Origin: Tetraselmis striata
Taxonomy: Eukaryota > Chlorophyta > Chlorodendrophyceae > Chlorodendrales > Chlorodendraceae
Direction: 5' to 3'
DNA: 64,000 nucleotides
NCBI GenBank assembly: GCA_006384855.1
Contig: VCJN01000371.1
Span: forward strand, 50,519 to 114,518
The notes below the pieces were generated by a model. The model did no database searches. It saw only the letters and a program-made list of their open reading frames with translations, and was not told the DNA's origin. This document shows positions 11,730-22,589 of this stretch, one piece after another (positions within the stretch are counted from its first letter, which is position 1; each line of letters starts with the position of its first letter). Made by a program: the position numbers and the translations under genes.

Positions 11730-12579
11730 ATCGCTGTATTTACTGGGACTGCACAATATCCACAGTATCGTCATTTTATCCACCGCATGCCGCGGGTAGA
11801 GTACAGTCACAGTATACGAGTCTGTACTAGTTTGAATTACAAAAGCGTAAGCAACAAGAGCCTACCGCGTAGTACAACGTCACGGGCAACTTCAATAAAG
11901 CTGCCTGAAGCCCACGTCACGAGTCTGTACTAGTATGGGTTCCGACGTGGCTACAAGAATAAACCGCGCTCTAAAAGAAAGTGGTCGCTTTCCGGGTCGT
12001 TGAGATACGATATCACAACGAATACACTGCGATAATTAGAGAGTGCCGCTACCGACCTGCAAAGGTCTCAAACCGTGTCTTTTTACAGGTGCGTCGGTAC
12101 CCGTATCCCCATATCTCCATACAAGTACACCGGGAATTCATACTGCTGGTACCCGTACCTCTGATACCGCCGTCTCGTCCATGCCCGTCAGTCGAGATTT
12201 ATAATATTAAGAGGGAGCCACGTGCGGACAGACAGGCCACGTTACCTCTGAATTTTACGTTAAGACAGCGCACAGTAGGGGTGTCGAGCATTTGTCTTCT
12301 GGGCACCCTAATGATTCTTGGGCCTGATGGCCACCCCGGCAGTCGCATCCTATCTACCAACTAGGGTTAACTTCGGGTGTCAAGGGTGTTGGGCGGGAGG
12401 AGGTTGTCCGGGGCATGTGCACCATGTTACGATCAGCGGGGGCGTAGGCAAATGGGAGTAATGCGACTTGCTAAGCCATCGCGATTGAATGTTATGTTTT
12501 AGGTTCCTAAATCCCAGAAAATGTGGGGGGGGGGGGGGGGGGGGGGGGAGCTTTCTTTGGTAATGCTTGTTCGCGGGGC
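11730..12579. other. No recognised gene
   Basis: Between a transposon and a family-A repeat. The phrase CACGAGTCTGTACTAGT occurs nearly twice (11,815 and 11,918). A G run sits at 12,524-12,549. No coding region recognised. Confidence 0.35.
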
Positions 12580-13125
12580 ATGTACAGACAGCCGCAGTGA
12601 AGCACCTTGTCGCAGCAGTTGACTCTTGATATTAGTTGGGGCGGAAGCGCTCGACGTCGGTACCATGGCCGTTGCTCGTCACTGTAGCGACGACAACTAC
12701 GCCTACCGCAACAAATCGGCGCGGACGAGAAGGACGCCCGTGTCGTCAAGACAGTAGCCGGTTGCCGTCTTGCAAGACACTTCAACCCGGTCCGCGGGTC
12801 CTCGCAGCAGAGTATCGTGGCATCGACGGTCGTTGTGCTTGGTGGTTTTTCGGAATTACCCGCGTAATTGGTCCGTTTTGGGATGGCACCGCTCATGCGC
12901 CCGTGTTTTGAGAGGGCTCGTTGCCCTCGCCCTAATCGTTCCTCAGCAACGTGCGTTTGATATGGTTGCATTGGGAAGCGTCAGCGCGGGTCGCTTCGTC
13001 GCGTGTCCGACGCTTCCTACCGCAACGTGAAGCTGCCCGCCGGGGGAGGAGGAGGGGGGGGGGGGGGGGGGGGGAGCTCCACCACCAGTCGTGCTCGACG
13101 ACTCGTGGTATACCCGTATCGTTGG
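12580..13125 (-). repeat. Dispersed repeat family A, inverted partial copy
   Basis: Matches the reverse complement of about 59,920-60,445 over most of its length, for example CAAGACACTTCAACCCGGTCC against the reverse complement of GGACCGGGTTGAAGTGTCTTG (allowing a base or two), and GGTCCGTTTTGGGATGGCACC against its partner. The copy ends in a G-rich run (13,052-13,074) where the other copy has a short GGC tract, so the homopolymer was gained inside the repeat. Confidence 0.85.
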
Positions 13126-14890
13126 TAAGGCTGTTTTGAATGAATGTTCTGTTTAATGTGCCCGCTCCCTTCCATTTTTTCTGATCCCGCAGTTCTTTGT
13201 TTCGTCTGGTTCAAGAATGCGTTAAGTATTAAGATGCACTTATTCCATGTTAACCATCCAGAATACTTAATTCTAGGTGCATGCAAGTGTTCGAGCAGTG
13301 CAAGGCACGTCTGCAAGTGATGATTTCAATCATCGGCAATGATTGTAGGCAATAACAATGAAAGCAATACGGACACATGAATATGTAGCCACAATTACAT
13401 GTTGTTGTGGCGGCTACGCCCCTTACCCTGCTCCCGGCCTCACGGCCTTCCGTCTATTTGTTGTCATGCTTCTCCAACCTCATCTTCTGCAACTCCTCTA
13501 AATAATGCTCTTGTTATTGAGCCACCCGCCGCTCCTCCGACCTCGTCAATCTCAAGGACGACCTCCGATTGATGTTTTGTTGGCTGTTGTCATGTTGGCA
13601 GATGTTGTTAGTTGCTGCCGCCGTTACTCCTGATTTTACCCAACTTTTCAAATGCTGCAGCTAGCGCCGCTGCGTAAACGCTTCTTCAAGTCGGAACGCG
13701 TCACGAGGTAGTGGGTCTTTGCAAAAGCGAGTCGCACCATACCTCGTCAGCGGTTGGCAGCTGCTCGATCATACTAGTATTTTTCGAAACTTCTAGGAAC
13801 CGTCTCAACATGGCGATAGGTTTGTGGGTTTTGAGCCAATCCTTGGTTAGAGGGAGGACGGCGGGGCTCCCTGCGGGCCTATTGGCGTCCCATGGATGTG
13901 CACGACATGCATGGGGATAAGCATCGGAGCTTCCTCTTGGTCCCTTGCGGCGCTCCGACGGCCCACTCTATCATGGACCATGTCGCAGCACCCACCCTCC
14001 ACTCTCATCATGCATGGTTGCCTTGCCAGACCTCAGCGCCGATGTAATTCACCGACCCGAGTCCGCCTTTCGGAAAACTGGTTGTGCCTCCCTCTGCACG
14101 GTACCGTGCCTACGGGTACCTGCCGGCTCATGGAAGTACTTAAAACTATTAGCAGTAAATATCGGCATGTTTAGCCGCGCTTCCTTCCAATTTAGTTAGG
14201 CCATCACAACTTGATTTGTCGTTTTAGGTGCCCGCCCCCTTTTTCTGAGCTCCCCTTTTTCTCTCTCTTGATGCATCCGCATGTACTACAAAGTACGGTC
14301 AAAAGCGCTGCAAAAAATGCAATATTTGGCGATTATATAATTGATGGTGATGTCATGCAAGCACACCTACATTGGCCGGCAAGCCAGTGCCTCTGGGATA
14401 ACATGAACAAGAGATGACAATTATGGAGAAAAACCACATGATTACGTACAGTGTGGAAGTATTAATCCCTTGCCCTCCCGGCCGAAGTCTACCTATCGTA
14501 TGCCGACATCGCATTTTCGAGGGCGCTGAGATAAGCAACACGATGGGCGACCTGCCGTTTGTCGTCCAGTTATGCAACACGATAGGCGACCTGCCGTTTG
14601 TCGTCCAGTTGCCGTTGCCGCGGAGCAGCTTGTGTAGTCTATTCGCAGCTTTACCGGGATCCGGCTTGTCTGCGTGCTTGCCCATTTCAAACTTGCCGCT
14701 TAAGAACCGTTCTAGACAGTCGTCGGGGGGGGGGGGGGGGGGGGGGGGGCTTCCGCAGCTGTGCCCATACCTCGCCGTTCTTTTTGTTATTCTCAGGTGA
14801 GCTGCACGGGAACAGTGCGTGGTGCGCATGCTGCACATCGGCACATACAAACAGTTTGGGTGGGGGGGTGGGGGGGGGGGGGGGGGGGGG
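13126..14890. other. No recognised gene; possible transposon-gene debris
   Basis: On the minus strand around 13,480-13,700 short frames contain LEELQKMRLEKHDNK and LTRSEERRVAQ, which look like a coiled coil from a Myb/SANT-like or transposon-encoded protein, but they are interrupted and I cannot name them. At 14,545-14,612 a 40-bp phrase (GATGGGCGACCTGCCGTTTG / GATAGGCGACCTGCCGTTTG, followed by TCGTCCAGTT) is directly repeated. A long G run lies near 14,725-14,750. Confidence 0.3.
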
Positions 14891-14893
14891 GGG

Positions 14894-15800
14894 GCTAGGG
14901 CCCTTACACACGGAATGCTCGCCGGGAACAACGCGGCTCCGAAAATGCCCCGAAACCAGTGCTGAAACCGTCGCCGAAACGCCCGGATGCTGCCCAATAT
15001 GGTGGCTATTCCAGCTCAAGTCATGGTGGCATAGTGGAGTGGACTATACATAGCCAGCAAATGGCATGATTTGCAGCTCGAAACGTGGCGATTGCTATCC
15101 GAGTATATATTTGCTGCCGCTCCGTAGCGGACGACACCGCAGTGTTTGCCGCACAGTATGGCAATGCATGTATACCACCAACCCAAAAGTGCGCAGAATC
15201 TATTCTCGCGATGGGGATCGCTAGAATATGTATATATGACTGCATATCATCACATAAAAACAGGTTGTGGGTGGGGGGGGGGGGGGGGGGGGGGGGGCGG
15301 GCGGGGGGGGGCTAGGGCCCTTACACACGGAATGCTCGCCGGGAACAACGCAGCTCCAAAAAAATGCCCCGAAACCAATGCTGAAACAGTCGCCGCAACG
15401 CCCGGATGCTGCCCAATATGGTGGCTATTCCAGGTCAAGTCATGGTGGCATAATGGACTATATGTCGCCAGCACATGGCATGATTTGCAGCTCGAAACGT
15501 GGCGATTGCTATCCGAGTATATATTTGCTGCCGCTCCGTAGCGGACGACACCGCAGTGTTTAACTGTTTCCCGCACAATATGGCAGTGCATGTATACCAC
15601 CAACCGAAAAGTGCGCAGAATCTATTCTCGCGATGGGGATCACTAGAATATGTACACGTGACTGCATATCAGCACATAAAAACAGGTTGTGTGTGTGTGT
15701 GGGGGGGGGGGCTAGGGCCTCTACACACGGAATGATGCTCGCCGGGAACAACGCAGCTCCAAAAAAATGCTCCGAAACCAGCGCTGAAACCGTCGCCGCA
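14894..15800 (+). repeat. Tandem repeat, unit 400-417 bp, about 2.3 copies
   Basis: Units begin at 14,894, 15,311 and 15,711 with GCTAGGGCC.TACACACGG and continue through AATGCTCGCCGGGAACAACGC to CATCACATAAAAACAGGTTG. Each unit is preceded by a G run of very different length (25 or more G, an interrupted run, and 10 G after a GT repeat). The third unit is truncated near 15,800. Within-array identity is high, so the duplication is recent. No credible gene in the unit. Confidence 0.92.
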
Positions 15801-17355
15801 GAGCACCGCACGGCCGCTGCGTCGCCGGGACATCACCCAGTGGGTATGTTGTCGGCATGTGCAAAGGGCTGGCGGGGCAACAACTCGGCGGCAGCAAGCG
15901 GCGATGAGTGTTGTACACTGAATTTGTTGCGAAATAATCAGGAATTCATTACACGGAATGATGGAACCACCACCGCAGCGCACCGCACGGCCGCTCATGC
16001 GTTTCCGGGACGACTCTTAACATAGTTAGTATCCAAAACCAGCACTACAACAGCCGCCGGCACCAAGCCCGCGGCACCGACAGGTGCCCTTTGCTGGGTC
16101 GCCCGGCGGGCACTATTTAACGCTTGTTCTCTCAAATTTTTCCCACCCCTCCGCCTGTTAGTGGCTTACCAAAGGCAGCTGGGGTGGGGGAGAGGCATGG
16201 TGCATAACGTTGTTGTTGAAAGTGCATGCCACATGTCACAATGAATTACATAGTATGCCACAGTACATAAAGTACTAGAAAATCATTACAAGCAAACCGG
16301 AGGGGGGCTCAAAATGGATGGAGAAGGGTTGTGACCTAATCCAGGTCATTTTATCGGAATGGCCTTATGCACCGTATAATAGTCACACTATCAACATGAC
16401 CTCCGAGCATGTCGCCGTCGTGCCGAACTCCGTCGCTTTCCTCCACGACGGCGGGCTTGAACTGACGCACGTTGTCGATGATGACGCATACTGACGGAAC
16501 GCCACCAATCATTTTCATGGGCATGGTGGGGATGGCTGCGGTGAGAGTGGGTGTTGTGATGCCCAATGGCGGCCCGCGGCTAGGGTTCTGCGGCGGTTGA
16601 TGTCGAATAGAGCCTATAAAGCCGATGACGTGGCATCGCCAAGGATAGCGCCCATGCAAACATGGGGCCAGGCGCGGCCGTACGCGTCCCAACGGCTTCT
16701 CCAATACATTACTGTTGGGGATTCAGCATCTTGTTTTGCCAATATCCGCCCCCCCCCCCCCCCCCCCCTTTTCTGAGGGAGAAAAGGGCAGCTAAAACAA
16801 CAAATCTAGTTGTGATGGCCTTAACCCGCAGGAAGATTCCTACTTCATTCCCGTATCCCTTTCTGTTGAGTGGCCGAAATTGGTCACCGGTGCGATCAAC
16901 CACACGTTAAGTACTGAAAATTTAGTAAATTGGGTTTAAATTAGGCGGGATGCTGTGACCACACTTGACCGCAGAAATGCAGTCCTGGAACGGTCCGCGG
17001 TATTGTTTATACGGGTTATTGTAACCCGGTGTTGTAACGGGTTTTCGTAAGGCACGGGTCACGGGTATATTGTACGGTCACGGGTCGCCCTGCGGCGATG
17101 CCGCGCCCCACGCGAATAATAAGGCATCACAGCATATCCCTAAGGATTACATATGATCACGATGAGTGGTCAATGCACATACGCGTAGCGTGTATGGGGG
17201 TACACAGCCAGGGGTGCCTCGGCCGGTGAGCAGTACATGTACGATTTCAAACATGCAATCGAGTCTGACTTTGCCAAAAAGAGTACGGAGGCATTTTACG
17301 TTCATTTTACGTCCCGCGCCATTTTATGGCTAACACGGCTCAGCGAAAGGGATGG

Positions 17356-17358
<3 letters not shown>
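15801..17358. other. No recognised gene
   Basis: The CCACCGCAGCGCACCGCACGG phrase occurs twice (about 15,795 and 15,970). A C run lies at 16,747-16,768. A 117-codon minus frame (16,351-16,704) contains GGVPSVCVIIDNVRQFKPAV, which is unrecognised. Confidence 0.3.

Positions 17359-17389
<31 letters not shown>
17359..17389 (+). repeat. Poly-G tract (31 G)
   Basis: Uninterrupted G run immediately 5' of a family-A repeat copy that starts about 10 bases later. Confidence 0.9.
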
Positions 17390-17399
17390 CGCAGGAGGA

Positions 17400-18645
17400 G
17401 CCTGCAAGGCGGAAGCGGGAAACGGGAGGGCGCTGCCGAAGGCAACGAGCTGGAAGATGGCAGGCGAGCTGGTGGTGGCTGTCCTAAGTAGCTCCCCGGC
17501 CGGGAACGCAGGACTCACGGGCGATGGGGCAGCTCGCGGACTGAAACCCGATGGTACCAATAACTAAACCGCAGTTGAAACCACTAGCTAGTATACCGTA
17601 CGGACTGCACACTGGGACAGTTGACATTGTAGGGAAACCCCATGACCATGTTTAAAACATTTGAAAATACAATCAAGTCTTGTTTTTTCCACTTACATGC
17701 GGTTTGTTTACGACCCGCCGCAAGCGTAGTGCGCAGTGGGCATGCGTGCCGACCGTACGAAGGCGCAAGATGTCTTGGTAAGTACTGTAGAAAGGGTTTT
17801 GCGCCGGGAGGCTGTACATGAACCTTGACCGAGGCGCAGGCGTAGAGTATATGCGGGCAAGAGATGTTGTCGCCGGCGGACGTCGGAGCGACATAAGACC
17901 GGACGGGTTGCGAAATCCAGGCGCGCCGTCCGCCGAGTGCCCAGCAGAGCGGTACAGGTAGGACGCGTACGGGTTGCGCGCGCGGGCGCGCGAGCGTGTC
18001 AAGTACAGCTAGGTGAAGTACGGTACATTGTACGCGACGCTGTGGTAACTCTGCACCCGTGATTATACCGACGGTGTTCATTGCGAGGGGTGGGCACGTG
18101 ACGATGCGCGGTGACGGCACCGCACGGCCGTTGTCATCACCAATGGCGGTTGTCTTGTTGTTTCGCACGAGGGGCGGCACCTGAAACGCATCACGCATCA
18201 TTGAGAAACGGGAATAAGGGGCCCATTGATGCGGTCGTGCCGTACCGGACTTGGCGTGTTTCTGGGTAGGTTGCATGCGATGTCGTAGGAGATACGCCGA
18301 CGCAGGAAGTCATCGTCGCGGGCCTCGCTTCGCGGAGTGTGACGAGGCTAATGCCGTTGGTGCACTAGGGACGGCCGCCGACAACGAGTTCGCACGCCGT
18401 CGGCCCACATCGCGCCACAAAACGCACAGGTCGCGCAAAGTAGCGGAGCTGCGTCCCGGTGGGCAGCTCGTGATGTCGAATGTGAAAAGCCAGGAAGTCG
18501 GACACTGGTTGGCCGGCGTAGAGGCTCTGGCAACCGACGCCGGCCCGTAACGGTGCTAGTATTGTCGGGCGGAGGGCCATGGTGAGGCGGCCGCCGCTAT
18601 TGCACCAGCGACGGCCGCCGAGGTTCCAAACCCGGAGCTGGAAAG
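17400..18645 (+). repeat. Dispersed repeat family A, long copy 1
   Basis: Aligns end to end with 58,744-59,910: CGGGAGGGCGCTGCCGAAGG, GGAAACCCCATGACCATGTT, the GGTTTGTTTACGAC stretch and CACCAGCGACGG.C.CCGAGGTTCC appear in the same order and spacing. Long minus-strand frames exist (17,584-18,276) but differ between copies and carry no recognised domain. Class of element unknown. Confidence 0.85.
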
Positions 18646-18861
18646 GGGTAGGCCTGGAATTCTAGGTCTCCCCTGTGGCCAGAACAGGGGAGTCGTCGAA
18701 ATAAGCCAGATGGCCATATACAATCTGGCCAAAAATAGAGTACAGAGAAATAATGTCGAGAACGCTCCTTTTTCCGCCCCCGGGACAAGAGTGGCAAATA
18801 ACAGTGAAACCGTGCCAGCGTCTCTACGCTCCTGAATAATACCCCGTATTCTTCGTCAGGT
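18646..18861. other. Spacer before the tRNA-like sequence
   Basis: Short A/T-richer stretch. CCTGTGGCCAGAACAGGGGAG and TGGCCATATACAATCTGGCCA form small inverted repeats. Nothing coding. Confidence 0.3.
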
Positions 18862-18933
18862 ACATCCCTTGTCCGCTCGGTAGAGCGGTCGTCTCGTATG
18901 CGAGAGACCCGGGTTCGATTCCTGGCTGATGTA
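18862..18933 (+). tRNA. tRNA-Thr(CGU)-like sequence, possibly a SINE head
   Basis: A 72-base stretch with a perfect box B/T-arm (CCGGG TTCGATT CCTGG), an anticodon loop CTCGTAT (anticodon CGT at 18895-18897) and a D-region containing GGTAGAGC. The acceptor pairs at only 5 of 7 positions, the D-loop lacks the usual A14-R15, and the anticodon stem has one mismatch. That is poor for a functional tRNA. A second GGTTCGAAT box-B-like word lies at about 18,995. I favour a decayed tRNA or tRNA-derived SINE, since the reverse-transcriptase element starts about 400 bp downstream. Confidence 0.4.
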
Positions 18934-19087
18934 TTTCGGCAATATCGGCCCGGCGTGTCCCGGGTTTACCCGGGTGATGCATTAGCCCTTCGGGGTTCGA
19001 ATGACGCAATGGTCTAAAGGCTATGCCCGACCTGGGACTGCAGTTGGCGCACGAGGTCAAGTGCTTTTTCCTTCCTCAGTACTTTGC

Positions 19088-19127
19088 GTGCATTCTCTGG
19101 ACGCTCTCCCTGTAACCAAAAAGTTCA
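19088..19127 (+). repeat. 40-bp shared motif, copy 1
   Basis: Starts GTGCATTCTCTGGACGCTCT and ends CTGTAACCAAAAAGTTCA. The whole stretch recurs on the minus strand at 58034-58072 (one A fewer in the A run), and its last 23 bases recur at 22426-22448. This copy lies upstream of the reverse-transcriptase reading frame. Confidence 0.9.
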
Positions 19128-19344
19128 CCTACATGTCAAGTGCTCGCGCAGCTTCGGCCGATGTCCCGGGGCGAACTTTACTTGACTTTTACCCCGTATT
19201 CTTATTGAAATATGTATAGCGACTAACCTTAAGGATTTATTTATATACTGCAAGAGATACCCATCTAGCCCCCGTACTGATGATGATGCGCGCGCGCTCA
19301 TTTGCTGCTACAGTACCGGTACACAAAAGTAGGACGACGCGCGC

Positions 19345-21830
19345 ACTGAGGCGTTCTACGCCGGACATGCCCGCCAGCGTCGGACGGACGCCGATCTTTT
19401 TGCGGCGCTGCTCGTGGGCACCGCGGACACCGTTGTGGCGTTGGTGGAGGACGGAGAGCTCTCCCGAGCGGCGGGCCGACTATCTTCTAAGGGTATGGGC
19501 GACTTGTCCGATCCTGCTATCCTCGCCCAGCTGCGCGACAAGCACCCGTCCCGTAGCCACCCGATCCCAGACGCCGCGTATGACGTTCCGGTGGACGAGG
19601 CCGCCCTGACGGTGGACATGCGCGTGCCGTACCAGCAACTCAAGCAGCACGTGGCGGCGGGGCCCTCATGCATGCGCAACGAGTATCTCCGCTGCTTGGT
19701 GGGCGAATACGCCCCGGCGTCCGGGCCCGCGGCAGTCCGCGCCATGTCGGAGGTTGCCTCCATGTATCTCCAAGGTCGCCTACCCGGGTGGTTCAACCGG
19801 CTCTTCGCCTCTGCTAGGCTCGTGGCGCCTGTCAAGAAGCTAGGCGAGGGGAGGGCCCCGGACGTGCGGCCTGTGGCAGTCGGGGAGGCGGAGCGGCGCG
19901 CAGCGGAGCGGGCAGTGGTTGACAACATGAAGGAGGCATACGTGTCGGTGCTCGCTCCATCTCAGCTCGGCGTTGGCATTCCCGCGGGCGACTCTGTGCT
20001 CATCCACGGCGTCCGGCTCATCGCCGAGAAGCTTGGCCCACGTGCCGTCATCGTCCACACAGACCTTTGCAACGCTTACAACGAAGCATGGCGCCGCACC
20101 ATCATCCAGCGCCACATCGATTGCTCTCCACTACACCCTGTCATCCCTGCGCTCCTAGCCTCCCTCTCCACGGACTCGTATCTGGTCGTGGACGACCGGT
20201 CCGCCCCTCTGCGGTCGGAGGACGGCGTGCAACAGGGCGCACCTTTGGCCACGACTTCCTTTTGCGTCGCGATTCACCCCGAGGTGCAGCAGTGTGATAC
20301 CACGTTGGAGGTCAATGACGGGGCGGCACGCTTCAACGCCGACGATGGAATTTTGGTGGGCCTTCCGGAGCACGTTTGGCCGGCTCTTCACGCCTTCCGC
20401 ACGTCCATCTAGGCGTCCGTGGGGCTTGAGGTGCGCTTCGACAAGATGCAGGCGTATAGCGCAGACATGGAGGCGGCGCGGCGTGAGGCTCCGGCCGACA
20501 TCGAGTGGCCATAGCTAGATGGCCATCACGGCATCGCGGTCCTCAACGTGCCGCTTGGATCGCCAGAGTATGTGCAGGCGTACATGCGCGGCAAGGCGGA
20601 GGAGCTACGAGAGGAGGTGGACGCTAGCCTGAGCAAGCTTCTGTCTGCCAAGCCCAGCCGTCGGTACACCCACGCCTTGCATCACCACGCATGGGCCCTG
20701 CTCAAGCATTGCATGCAACACAAGGCGGGGTATTGGCTCCGCAATTGTCTTCCGTCCGAGGTGGAGGCCTTTGCGGAGGCGGTGGATGCCACCATCCTCG
20801 CGGCGGTCGAACGGGTGCTAGGGGTCTCTTTTGATCCCTCCACGTACGGCACCGACACCAATCCGGTGGTCACCGATTTCTTGGCGGAGCTTTTGCACGA
20901 CCCGGACTCCATGGCAGCGGAGGTGGCTACCTTGAGCGAGGATGCAGTGGCCAGGGCGCGCAGCAGGCTTCACCTCCCCACTCGATTGAAGGGAGCTGGC
21001 ATCCGCCGCATGGCTACCGTTCGTGATGCCGCCTTCATCGGCTGCATCAACGCCATCCTCCCAAGGTTCCTGACTAGGAACTCCGGCACCAACACCCCCA
21101 CCCCTGGTTTCTTCGACCCACAGCTCGGGTCCGTACTTGGCCGAGGCAGCTTCAACGCAAATTCTTCCGCCCGCCAGTATGACCACTTCCTCAACGATGC
21201 TCATGGGTCGGACAGCTACGCCGCGGAGATGCGCGAGGCGTGGGGCCGCCTCCAAGCGGCTACTGCTGGCCATCTCGGCGACGCAGATGCACGCCAGATG
21301 GAGCGGGAAGTGGAGGCTGCGCCGGGCTCGCAAAAGGAGCTGACCGCATTTCTAGACCAGGCCAAAAACTCTCGGCTTCGAAATGAGGTGTGCGCTCTCC
21401 CTGCCACATGTAGGGAACGGATCTTGTTCAACCAGCTCGACGCGGCGTCAGGCATGTGGACGTGGCCATCCCCACCGCGCGGACAGCCATGACTCCGCAT
21501 GAGCTGCGGGAGGTCGCTGCCGGGTACTTCTTTCTGCCTAGCCCGTGCTTGGCCCCGGTGGTTGGGTGCCAGATTATTCTGCCCTCGACGGAGCACAACC
21601 CCGTCATTGTTGATCTATACGGCGACGCGCTCATGAACCTCCCGGCGCCTGGAGACGCTCACTGGCGTGTACAGCACGACGCTATCGCAGATGCCTTCCG
21701 CGATCACTGTGTTCACGACCTAGGTATCGCGGTACGGCGGGTGCGGCAGTCTCAGCCGTATAGAGACTGCAAGGACAAACAAAGGTGGTGTGCCGTGGTG
21801 GTGCAAAGGCGAGAGGCTACAGTGTTTTGA
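19345..21830 (+). mobile_element. Retrotransposon-like reverse transcriptase, broken
   Basis: One long reading frame encodes a reverse transcriptase. Palm motif A is VIVHTDLCNAYNEAW, the motif B region is EDGVQQGAPLATTSF, and motif C is FNADDG (usual form YxDD). The C-terminal part (LKGAGIRRMATVRDAAFIG, PHELREVAAGYFFLPSP, DLYGDAL) fits a family I have seen in algal and oomycete genomes. No apurinic endonuclease, RNase H, integrase, gag or terminal repeats are visible, so I treat it as non-LTR-like but unclassified. The frame is open upstream of the first Met to about 19,345. It is broken by about three changes and is not functional as it stands. Confidence 0.8.
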
Positions 21831-22425
21831 GAACACAACAATTTGGTTTAACACAACGCTTACCACACGGCAGCATTATACTGTACATATACTCGTAGTC
21901 TCAGGTACACATTGTACTAGTACACACAGGTACGAACTCGTAGTATATCGTACTCGTATAATTGTCACACTACATTCCGCCCCCCTGCGAGAATTCAATT
22001 CTCGACATCAGCGGGGTTCGAACTGGTGAACCTTACATCAGGATGCTGGCGACTTGTAACAATTGAGGCGGTATCAATCCGGCTTCCTCATCAGACGGCG
22101 CAGATTCGTCTCCCATCCCGTTGCTGAAGCTGCACAGCACGTCCGAGGATCACCCACACACACACGTCCTCGCGTGGCCCGGACTCTGAACCGTGTGCGC
22201 ATCACTCATCCATCCCGCCTTATGCGGGATGCGGGCCGCTTTTAGGCGGCTTGCTGTGTTGATTTTCTAATTCTGGGGAACTGCCCTTTTTGTAATTCAC
22301 ACCGGTACACAATAATAGCTGCTGCGCTGCGCCGCCGCGCCGCCGCCGCCGCCGACGTCGTCGTCCAATGCACTTCCCGCGACGACGCCGCCGACGTTTA
22401 ACCAAACGCCGACGTTCTCCCTGTA
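21831..22425. other. Upstream region of the helicase gene
   Basis: Contains a tRNA T-arm-like word on the minus strand (AGTTCGAACCC near 22,013-22,025) and a CACACACAC run at 22,150-22,163. From 22,325 it becomes a CGCCGCCGACG-rich tract leading to the start of the helicase gene, which is probably its promoter/5' UTR. No TATA-like box stands out. Confidence 0.4.
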
Positions 22426-22448
22426 ACCAAAAAGTTCAACGCCGCCGA
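22426..22448 (+). repeat. Shared motif, copy 2, in the helicase 5' flank
   Basis: TCTCC followed by CTGTAACCAAAAAGTTCA, identical to the 3' half of the 19088-19127 copy. It lies about 140 bp before the helicase ATG, in the sense direction. Confidence 0.85.
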
Positions 22449-22589
22449 CGACGCCGACGGCCAGTGCCAAGTACCCCTCCCGCGAGTCAAGACTGAGCAG
22501 CAACCGGCTCCGTAGTCTCGCACTAGATTCTCCAGGCCCACACCCACAGATACACGGGCATCCGTCGGCGCCCCTGGGCGGAGCACGGC

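Noticed and set aside
22005-22070. tRNA on the minus strand (GTTCGAACCCC)
   Set aside because: Only a T-arm-like word is convincing. No acceptor pairing or D-arm could be drawn.
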